Source: Lytechinus pictus (taxonomy: Eukaryota > Echinodermata > Echinoidea > Temnopleuroida > Toxopneustidae). From it: DNA of 64,000 nt. Under the pieces are notes generated by a model. The model did not search any database. It saw nothing but the letters and a program-made list of their open reading frames with translations, and was not told the origin of the DNA. The DNA lies in the NCBI RefSeq assembly GCF_037042905.1, contig NC_087262.1, positions 22,611,501 to 22,675,500 of the forward strand. The letters are read 5' to 3'. The position numbers were made by a program, and so were the translations under genes. Shown piece by piece: positions 56,201-64,000 of this stretch. Numbering within the stretch: the first letter of the stretch is position 1; each line of letters starts with the position of its first letter.

Positions 56201-59200
56201 GAGAAAAGTTCAGTTTTGTGAAGTTGATAGCACTTGTCCCCTTGTACTTTCACTTGTTCTTTTTGTCTTTCTCAGCTGTTGACGTCCAATGGTGCTGCCA
56301 TCTCAGCGGGTGCGATAGTCTACCACCGCATCATGGACGTGGCGCTGTCGATAGCTTCCATCCAGGACATGAACCACGCCATGCGGAACCTTGGACACAC
56401 CATCCTCCTCAACCTACTCAGCTCCAGGGAACTCTCTGCCATCGAACGGGACAAAGCCCTCATCAACGCTGAGATGCAGGATCTTATGAACACTGCCACG
56501 TTGAACTGGGGCGTAGAAATCAGCAGAGCAGAAATGTGAGTTTTGATTAGGGTTTATATGGATCACCTAAAGTCAGGGAATTAAACAATATGCATTTCCA
56601 GAAAAAAAAATCTTCTCTTGGGTTTGGACATTAAAAGAGCAGAAATATGAGCTTTGTTAGGGTTTATACTAGTCACAAAGTCTCTTAGAAAATCAGAGAT
56701 TTTATAAATGCTTATTTCTAGAAACGAAAAGTCACTCTGATTTGGGGCATGTAAATGAGGCAAGCAGAAATGTGAGCTTTATTCAGCATTTTTATTAGTC
56801 ACAAAATTTCTGTTAAGTCACAGTTTGATAGCTATTTCCAGAAGCAATAATTTAGGGGAAGTCATAGTATTCAATAATAACTTCTGGAAAGTCATGGATA
56901 ATAATCTTTTCAAGCCATTTTTGCAATCTACTATTTGGGTTGAGCCTGTGTGCTATTTTAGTTACTTTGCAAATCAGCAGGTCAATCATATACGGAAGTT
57001 TTTTTTATGCCTCCGCCCTCTGGAGGTGGTTGCCATAGGCATGTGCTTTCAGGTTGTTGATCCGTCCTTCTTTCCTTCCTGTTTTCATTCTCTTCAAACT
57101 TATAAATGCTTGATGGATCAACACCAGCTCATAGAAGTGATGATTGGATTAGTTTTGACATGTCAGAGGTCATAATATTTAGCGTCGTGTTGTTGCAGGA
57201 ACGCCCTTAGCACATACTTTCGTGCATTGTATGCGGGCAGAAACGCCCCTAGTTGCGCGCATAAAGGCATTGCTTGAGGGCGTTCCTGCACCGATAGGGT
57301 GCGCGGAAGTGTGATGCTAAGAGTGTTCCTGCACCGACATGACGATGTATACTCAGAACTTGCTTGTTCTTGTGATAACTAATGAAGAAGAACTGTACAA
57401 TGTTTTTACATGTTTTATATTCTTATAGTTCTGAAATCACAGTGATTCAAGACGCCACGTCAGCTTCTGTAGACTTCCAGAAGGTGACTGGAGTCCTGGG
57501 CCAAGTTGCAGGACAAATGGCAGGACAAATGGCAGGTATGAGAACAAATTATTACTGCATTTCATGAATTTTCTATTTGAATGACAGTTCTTGTACAGAT
57601 ATTCTGATGAACAGTTTCTGTGTTACCAATGCTCTTCCTTGTAGAAATAAATGTTATAAATACTGTATTTAGAGCAGGCAAATATAATGGTTGTCTGGGG
57701 AGATTGACATTAAGAAAATGATCAATACTAAGAATGGAGGTGGAATAAAAAAAAATTATCGAGCATTCATCATGCAAAAATTACATTTATCACTTTTCTT
57801 TTAATCGATGCTATGGCAATATTTTATGTCATTTTTAATTGACACTTGACAGTCTAAAATAGCTTACATTCATTTGCAAAATTTATGAACATGGAATTGG
57901 TATGAAAAGCAATGCATGTGCAGTATCCAGTAAATGCATAGGTGTACCTCTTCACTATATATACTAATTTAAAAGCTTGTCTGCTCATCAATTCATAGCT
58001 GGAGCCAAACCCCAAAAGGGAGAGCCGTCATCGGCCCTTGCATCCCTCCTCTCCATGGTAACCACATCACCAAACCAAACCCCTGCCCTCACCATGGCAT
58101 CCTCACCCAACACCTACCACCAACCACGCCTTACGGTACCCCATTCTGTACCCGTCGCATCAAACCTGGTGGAGCTGGGGGGTAATACTCCAGCCACGCC
58201 CGAACAACTCATCCAGCTGGTCCAACCGGTATTGGACGAGCAGCTAGTGGAAGAAGTAGGTGCGGTCTTCAAGTTCAACGTGACCGGTGCAAGCGGTGGA
58301 CTTTATTATCTGGATTTAGCCAGAGGTATGTGTCTTGTATCGCCCCATTATCTATCTATTTTAACATAAGTCAAGTTGTGGTAACAGTAAAATAAATTCC
58401 AAGAGAATCCAACAAAATTAGTATTAAAGTGTTTGTAAGTTGAACTTTTATGTAGAGACATAATAATTTCCCAAACAATTCTTTTTGAAAGTGATTTATT
58501 TCTCAATGATTAGCAAATGGAATTCTGTACATTATCGGTTTTTACCTTGTATGCATATTTGTTTTGTTGATCTTTAGCTTGTTTTCATTATTTTGGTGAT
58601 TTTCTTTAACAGCTTGCTGAAACAGTGTCAGACTGTGATCCTCTATGGTTATTCAATATCAATTTAACCCTTGTTTGAAAGCGTAACTGTGCTGTAACAC
58701 ATGCTTTGCCATAGGGCCATGTGAATGAGGATAGACTTGATAATTACACCATTTCACAAAACATTCAGAATTTTCTTGTTACTTTTGGTTTTAAAATTGT
58801 GATGTTACTCTTTATTGAAAACTCAGGGGTTCTTGGTACAATTCTGTAAATATTTCATTATTTGACAAATATTGTAATACACCAAATTGTGTATATTTTT
58901 GGTAGGTACATGTTTATAATATAAAACTACATATAAAAATATTGCATCCTGGGTAAGGCTCCAGGCTCCCTATGAGTAGTTTTTGTGTGTATGTTTTGGC
59001 ATTTAACTCAATTTATTAAGCTAGTAGAATGCTAATTTTTGGCGAACATATAGATTTTTACATTTCTAACGAAACTCTACAAAAAATAATTGATTTCTTA
59101 TGTACCTTATTGTTTTTTTAATTCTTATGTATTTCTTTGTTTTTTCACACCTTTGTTTTTTTCGATGAACTTTGTCGGGGACACTTTTGCGATCATAAAT

Positions 59201-59752
59201 AACAAGATATATCCATCTAAACCAACAAAAGTAAAAATAATCATACATTTATGATTTTTGGTTGAAAAACACAATCTGCATTGACTTTGTACACGAAATC
59301 ACGTTTTTGAGCAATTTTGGGACCGGCATGCGCTTACAAAATATTGCGTAATTTCAGAACCGCGTACCCGGGCGTCGCAAATTTGGTTTCAAAAGATGCG
59401 GAAGACTTGAAAGTAAGAAGTCAGTGAGCGACGCGGTCAAAAAAATTTGCACGGCGGCGTAGCGGCGAAATTTGTTGAGAGGGGGTCAAATCCCCCCAGT
59501 TTAATAATGGTTAATTCATGTATTCTCTTCTTGTGCTGTATAACAGGTGCAGGTCAAGTAGGTGTTGGACCACCCCCTTGCACCCCTGATGTCACCCTAA
59601 CCATGTCTATTGATGACATGCGGGCCATGTTTGAAGGAGAGCTACGCCCCGCTGTGGCCTACATGTCGGGTCGTCTGGAGCTTGAAGGGGATAGGAATAT
59701 CGCCATGACACTGGAGAAAGTCATCAGTAGAATACGAGAGGGCCACAGGTGA
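53082..59752 (+). CDS. STOML1: Stomatin-like protein 1 (SPFH + SCP2), 8 coding exons
   Basis: CDS = join of 53082-53238, 54349-54455, 54937-55003, 55505-55587, 56276-56535, 57429-57535, 57999-58325, 59547-59752: 1314 nt, 437 aa, all GT-AG and phase-consistent; human STOML1 is about 400 aa. The N terminus has YSRL, a Yxx-hydrophobic sorting motif like the one that sends STOML1 to late endosomes. A hydrophobic hairpin spans about 58-81 with P80 in LLLTFPVSGW. The SPFH/PHB domain covers about 90-250 (FERIVIFRLGRMRAPQGPG, DMRTRAFNVPPQQ, HRIMDVALSIASIQD). The SCP2 domain spans about 326-434 (DEQLVEEVGAVFKFNV, MSIDDMRAMFEGELRP, AYMSGRLELEGD). SPFH plus SCP2 is diagnostic for STOML1 (C. elegans UNC-24). 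It binds membranes, can associate with stomatin, and is implicated in sterol distribution and ion-channel modulation. Confidence 0.94.
53627..53961 (+). mobile_element. tRNA-derived SINE in STOML1 intron
   Basis: GAGCCGTGGTGTAGTC (A-box region) and GTGTTCGAAACCC (B box), then CCTTTGGCAAGGCGTTGATC, GGGTACCCGGTAGGATG, GACCGGGGTAATAATATATC and a (TTA)n tail. Same family as 17040-17396, in the opposite orientation. Confidence 0.88.
54349..54455 (+). CDS. STOML1: STOML1 exon (membrane hairpin)
   Basis: Encodes residues 53-88: IISSVCSTVVILLSFILLLL then TFPVSGWVAIK. Phase 1 in, phase 0 out, donor GTAAGTG. Confidence 0.94.
54937..55003 (+). CDS. STOML1: STOML1 exon (start of SPFH)
   Basis: MVQQFERIVIFRLGRMRAPQ then GP; the stomatin-family RxxxxRLGR motif. 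Acceptor TTTCAG, donor GTAACA, phase 1 out. Confidence 0.95.
55505..55587 (+). CDS. STOML1: STOML1 exon (SPFH)
   Basis: GVVLVNPFIDKWQIVDMRTR then AFNVPPQQ. Phase 1 in, phase 0 out at GTGAGT. Confidence 0.95.
56276..56535 (+). CDS. STOML1: STOML1 exon (SPFH core)
   Basis: LLTSNGAAISAGAIVYHRIM through ELSAIERDKALINAEMQDLM and GVEISRAEM. Higher GC than the surrounding introns. Phase 0 in, phase 2 out; its donor region is repeated twice more downstream. Confidence 0.95.
56526..56870 (+). repeat. Tandem triplication including the STOML1 exon 5 splice donor
   Basis: Three diverged units start (GA)GCAGAAAT at 56526, 56637 and 56763. Each is followed by GTGAG, ATGAG or GTGAG, then a shared stretch (GGGTTTATA / TAGTCACAAA / ATTTCCAGAA or ATTTCTAGAA). 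The first is the real exon 5 end. The second has lost the GT; the third keeps it. Confidence 0.75.
57196..57292. repeat. Small inverted repeat, GCAGGAACGCCCT
   Basis: GCAGGAACGCCCTTAGCA and GAGGGCGTTCCTGC face each other about 65 bp apart, with a further GTGTTCCTGCACCGA beyond. GC-rich island in a STOML1 intron, unclassified. Confidence 0.5.
57429..57535 (+). CDS. STOML1: STOML1 exon (end of SPFH)
   Basis: SEITVIQDATSASVDFQKVT, then GQVAGQMAGQMA; the last part is a 12-nt direct duplication (GGACAAATGGCA twice). Phase 2 in, phase 1 out. Confidence 0.92.
57999..58325 (+). CDS. STOML1: STOML1 exon (linker and first half of SCP2)
   Basis: A Pro/Ser/Thr-rich linker (residues 262-325) leads into the SCP2 start TPEQLIQLVQPVLDEQLVEE. 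Phase 1 in and out. GC-rich relative to introns. Confidence 0.93.
59020..59510. repeat. Probable interspersed repeat before the last STOML1 exon
   Basis: A stretch containing ACGAAATCACG, ACCGCGTACCCGGGCGTCGC and GCACGGCGGCGTAGCGGCG differs in composition from the surrounding intron and ends about 35 bp before the exon 8 acceptor. It looks like part of an interspersed element. No inverted ends or tail were identified. Confidence 0.35.
59547..59752 (+). CDS. STOML1: STOML1 last coding exon (SCP2 end, stop)
   Basis: MSIDDMRAMFEGELRPAVAY then MSGRLELEGDRNIAMTLEKV, closing the SCP2 fold, TGA at 59750-59752. The acceptor TAACAG is followed 6 nt later by a second AG (GTGCAG), but only the first fits a full domain without loss. 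Confidence 0.95.
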
Positions 59753-60205
59753 TTGTGGAAGCTCTGGATGAGATCAAAAGTCAATAGCTTCATCGGGATC
59801 AAGCAGCCTTTCATCAGACTCCCAACTTAGTGACACTTGTCTGGTTTTAACTTGAATTTGTGCTATCATTTTCTGTTGTTTAGAAATGAGTACTGTACAT
59901 GTATGCACATGCTTTTTCTCTTGGAGGGAATGAGATTGGGTAGCTAATTAAGTCACACAAACTGACAAAGGTAACTTTTGTAGGTTATTAATTTGAATCG
60001 ATTCATAAAAAGAATGTCCTTTTGTATAACAGGTTGAAATCTGTAGAACTTTGATATTCAGAGAACTTATACTTGATAATGATAATAACAGTGGGTTCTT
60101 ATAGATATGTCAAATATTACAGCAGACCTAAGCTCTTTATATATGACAAGATGGCTCTTGATGGGACACAGTAACCAATTTTTTTGCAAGGACTACTTTT
60201 CCTTT

Positions 60206-60300
60206 GTGGAGGTGCTTGACCAAGTAGTCTAAGGTCCCTGACTACACACTGGAAAGTCCAGGGTTCAAAACCTAGCCATGTTACCCATACCCCTGAGTGA
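60206..60300 (+). mobile_element. tRNA-like SINE head in the STOML1 3' UTR
   Basis: TGGAGGTGCTTGACCAAGTA then GTCTAAGG resembles an A box in a tRNA-Leu-like frame, and TCCAGGGTTCAAAACCTAG holds a B box (GGTTCAAAACC). It does not fold into an obviously functional tRNA. Confidence 0.5.
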
Positions 60301-61321
60301 AGCATTGTTTTCTGAATTTGCTCTGTCAAATGTTGATGTCTTTTGGAATTATTACCTTAAAAGTCAATCACAAACAATCATGTGATTGATACATGCCTAT
60401 AAAAACTCAATTACACACACACACCTAGACCACAAGCTATTTACAACAGGGGGATATTATAAAGTGGACTTACATTAATCTTTTTTTTTATTTATTTTTT
60501 TATTTATCTTTGCGTCAATCCTCGCTCATTGGCCTTGGACATTCTGTGTTCTCTCTCAATATCCCACTTGTGCTGTAATATGAAATTATTCCCTATCTAG
60601 AAATTACTTTTCAAAAATATTGGAATTTTAGGCCTGGATATCTTGGATATATTATTAAGTGAATCAATTTATATCAATGAATTTGTAAGATTTGCCTTAC
60701 ACAAACATTTTAAGTCATAGCATGAAATTGGAATATTGATCGAATGAAGAATAATTCCTCCTTGAATATATAGATATGAGTGCGAGATCAAGGTAACAAA
60801 AAAGGCACAAGTAAAAAGGAAATGACAGTTTAATAAACATCAAAGATGCTGAAAGGGACAAATGGAAGGGAAGTTGGAAATGTTATTTCCCCCGAGATAT
60901 GCTGCTATCTACAATGATATCATTATTTTTGTTATTATTTTGACATTGCTATGCATGGGAACGTAATGGTGCATGATTTTCTTGGAATGCTAATGTACTT
61001 AATGTGTCACATATAATTTCTACTTATTGCAATATAAAGTTATGTACCATATTTATGCAACTGGATGTACTAGCATTACAATTATTTATTTAGCAACACA
61101 TTGCAAGTGTTTCCCTCTTTAATAATCATAATAGTGTACCTGTTTTCTGTCAGTGTAAGTTTAATGTGTATATTCTAGATTTAATTTGCATGCCAACTCA
61201 CATTACACCTATCGTTTTTGTTTCCTAGTACTCGCGTTGTGTTTGTGCTGTAAATAATTGTGATGTAAAGTATTATGTGTACGATAGATTTGTAGATAAT
61301 AAGAAATAGTTTTATTGTGTA

Positions 61322-61327
61322 AATAAA
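61322..61327 (+). terminator. Candidate STOML1 poly(A) signal AATAAA
   Basis: GTGTAAATAAAATAC, about 1.57 kb after the stop. A TTTATT at about 61488, an AATAAA on the minus strand, faces it, which would suit a convergent transcript, but no minus-strand gene was established. Confidence 0.5.
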
Positions 61328-61479
61328 ATACATGTACATGGAGACATAGTATATATTTTTAGTATACTGTTATTGTTTAGTCAACTACTAGTATGATGCC
61401 AAAAATCAATTCACTTTGATCATTGTTAAAAGGGGTATATTACATAATTGACCTGTGATTCATTGAATAGATTCAGATT

Positions 61480-62010
61480 TATTTACAACAGAACATAAAG
61501 AATAATACAAATTATTTTCATACATGTATAACAGACATTTACAATACAAATCATTGTCATAATTATATTTAATAGCATCAATGATAATTAACATATAAAA
61601 ATATTTACAAAATATGATACATTTTGTTGACAAATTATAATATATAATTTAAATATGAGAAAGGCCCGAACCAAGGCAAAGGCACACTCATCCCGTGCTT
61701 GGCTTCAGCTCCCAGTGGGATGTGTTCACCGATTTCTTCGCAGTGGAAACTATGCTAAAATTATTTTTGCATAAAGTTTGTTCAAGCAATCTTACCTCAA
61801 ACAGAAAAACAGCATGTTGGGTCAAAGCACTATTCTGAAATAAAAAATCCTTTAACATCTCCTTTCCTTTGATTAAAAAGAAATTAGACAAGATTACATT
61901 TACCCTTTTATCAAGGCCTCCATCTGATAAGTGTATAGGGTCTGATGCTAAAAGACTACACTCATGAACTACCTTGCCAACTTTCCTTGGCATGAAAACA
62001 CATAATTCAT
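61480..62010 (-). other. Possible retroelement or gene remnant (weak)
   Basis: A minus-strand ORF of 101 aa at 61993-61688 contains SDPIHLSDGGLDK. The D-x-x-H spacing recalls the C-terminal catalytic block of SGNH-hydrolase domains found in some retroelement ORFs. The rest is unrecognised, so this is a remnant at most. Confidence 0.25.
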
Positions 62011-64000
62011 GTCATCTGTTTCAAGAAAAATGTGTATGATATATGTGTATGATTCAAATAAGTTTTATATCAAAGCCTGTACTGATTTAATCTCATCAAT
62101 GTACTACCCCCCCCCCCAAAAAAAAAGAAGAGTATTTCTTGAAGATGATGCATGTCCATTACATTTAATTTTGTCTTCTATGAGTCAGTTGCCAAAGCAC
62201 AATGTACAATCAATCTCAAAGACATTGTGGGAATTAAAATCAAGAGCAAGGCTGTTTGTGGATAATTGTAAATTATTTTCTATCTCATCAATGTTTGTGC
62301 AATAGTAAATTGTATTATGAAAAAATGCAACTTTTTATGAGGTTTTTGTCTTGTGGTGGTTATGGGATGCCTCTCGGTGGAGGCTTTGGTGCATTGCACA
62401 GTGGTACAATGAGAAATAATTGAAAGTGGAAATAAATAGGAAATATAAGAGGTATAAACCTGAGGAACGGAATGAGAGGAGGGAAGGATATTTGTGGGGG
62501 GGGGGAGGAAAAAAGATAGAAGGAAAGAGAGAGAAGGGGGGGGGGCAGAGCACGGGTGAGGAAGATCAGATGAGAGAAATGGGAAGAGCAATGTTGTGTT
62601 ATTGGGCTGATATGTTAAGGAGTGGGGTATATTCTCATTCAATATGGTTGCATGAAAGCATTCAAACTGAACTTGGCATGAACTTTAATTGTAGCCTTTA
62701 TGTCTGGATTAGTAAACTGTTGCGAGAAATGTTTGGTGGGAAGGGGATTTATGTGCAAATAATTTTGATTGAAGGCTCTCCTGGGTAGAAATAAAATGTA
62801 AGGGGTAAATAATAAAGGTAAAAGCATACTGAGGCAAAACATCTGAAAAGGATGAAATTTTTAACAGTGCTAAATTTCTCAAAATTTTCGAAAAGGCAAA
62901 GCAAGTGAGGCCAAAATTTTAATTAAGTTGGTAACAGAGTTGGTATAAATAAACAACAATGAAATCAGACAAATATCCAAAGACATTCGACTAAAACTGA
63001 TGTAAGAAACAACCATGATTCACTTGAAATATTTTCAGGAGGGGGGGATAGCCTCTTAAAATTCTCCATTCGTAGCCTGATGAGGAGAGACCTGATCAAC
63101 ATGGAATGCCTGGTTGGACATATTGGTCCACAAATGGCATTCACGCACCCCCTTCATTCACCACTACCACTCTTCTCAAGCTACAAGGTGATCTTTTGGT
63201 CTGCTACCAAGCCTTTAAACCTGTGGTGGATCAAGGATTGACCAGAGGGGAGGGGGGGGGGGTGTAGAATAATGTTCTGCCAGGAATTATTTTGTTAATA
63301 ATTTTGCACGCATTTGTTCAAGTTGAATTTTTAATGTCGAGTTCAATGTTCTATGTTTTGGTATTATTTGCCCCCTCCCAAACATTGAAGAAGTAAAATT
63401 CTTTTTAAAAAAGGTGGCAATTTTTTTTTGCCTTTTTGAAGTGAAAATCTGATAGATTTGGACATAATATTAAAAAGAATGTTTGAACCCTTTTCTCCAC
63501 ATCCTGTTTTTTAATTCATTTTTTCCTTGAATCTTGAACATTTGAGGGTCAAGTATGATGGTATGATCCTGACCCCCCCCCCCCCCTGCCATCTACACCT
63601 CATATGTGTCTTGGATAGTGTGTACTAAGAGAAGGAGCTGTATATGATTAATGAACAGACACTCGTGCCTAAACCATCTTGGGGGCTAGGGGGGCCAAAG
63701 CACCCCCCCCCCATTGGCTCCATCCCTTCAATAGCATGCTTTAAAATATACACACTCAAATAGCGGAGCCACAATGCACCACGACAAAGGCGCTGCACCT
63801 GCTGCTAACCCAACGTCCGGGCCCAACGTGATCATAACTTTCAACCAATCAGCTGCAGCCGACCAACTCAGATGTGCTCTGGAGTATTAAGGTATTCATT
63901 ACTTTTTATTTTTCTGTGATTGCAAGATTCATCACTAATTGGTTGTGGTGCAATGTAATATTTTTCTTTGTCTTTGTGTGTTTTAATGCATTGTGCTTCA
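62010..64000. other. Downstream intergenic, low-complexity rich, no gene seen
   Basis: G- and GA-rich tracts near 62497-62545 and 63249-63261, C runs near 62107, 63573 and 63704, and a CCAAT-containing moderately GC-rich stretch at about 63770-63880. No exon was recognised. Confidence 0.4.

Larger units (their letters stand above)
59753..61340 (+). other. STOML1 3' UTR (predicted)
   Basis: About 1.6 kb of AT-rich non-coding sequence ending at the poly(A) signal near 61322. It contains a tRNA-like SINE fragment at 60206-60300. Confidence 0.5.

Noticed and set aside
62420-62788. 122-aa ORF downstream of STOML1
   Set aside because: Runs through G- and A-rich low-complexity sequence, has no recognisable motif and no splice context.
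63770-63880. CCAAT-containing GC-rich stretch as promoter of a further gene
   Set aside because: No exon or open frame follows before the window ends; evidence too thin.
1-64000. CRISPR array, bacterial operon or prophage system
   Set aside because: Introns, SINEs, LINEs and animal gene families show eukaryotic DNA; no regular repeat-spacer array was seen.

Overview
The window is animal nuclear DNA. It is AT-rich, with long introns, GT-AG splice junctions and dense short inverted-repeat elements, SINEs and LINE fragments. Abundant ACATGTA words and the foldback family with GGACAAGTCCACCCC-type ends suggest a marine invertebrate deuterostome, most likely an echinoderm such as a sea urchin. 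That taxon is inferred from the repeats and protein divergence and was not searched. Two protein-coding genes were assembled exon by exon, both on the + strand. || Gene 1 (583-40841) is a folliculin-interacting protein, FNIP. Fifteen coding exons join in frame to 1088 codons. Exon 1 (583-671) is separated from exon 2 by a 26.6 kb intron packed with transposable elements. A GTCATGTGAC box lies about 130 bp upstream of the start codon. FNIP partners folliculin in Rag GTPase/mTORC1 and AMPK signalling at the lysosome. || Gene 2 (coding 53082-59752) is STOML1, a stomatin-like protein with a membrane hairpin, an SPFH domain and a C-terminal SCP2 sterol-carrier domain. It has eight coding exons (437 codons). 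A probable non-coding first exon ends at 47280 in a GC-box/YY1-type promoter, and a poly(A) signal lies near 61322. || Layout: 1-582 FNIP promoter with a nested palindrome; 672-27283 intron 1, holding a Mutator-like foldback with 9-bp target duplication, a 5.3 kb antisense I-group LINE (ORF2 open, ORF1 broken twice), several MITEs and a tRNA-derived SINE; 27284-40841 the remaining FNIP exons; 40842-about 41500 FNIP 3' flank made of decayed tandem copies of the last exon; 41500-53055 intergenic DNA and STOML1 5' region, with MITEs, a Penelope-like hairpin insertion and duplicated GC-rich blocks; 53056-about 61340 STOML1; 61340-64000 downstream DNA. || The most unusual theme is that pieces of coding exons have been locally duplicated and decayed beside the functional copy at three places. 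They are an upstream pseudo-exon of FNIP exon 4 split by a TA-flanked MITE, tandem copies of FNIP exon 15 beyond the stop codon, and a triplicated STOML1 exon 5 splice donor.
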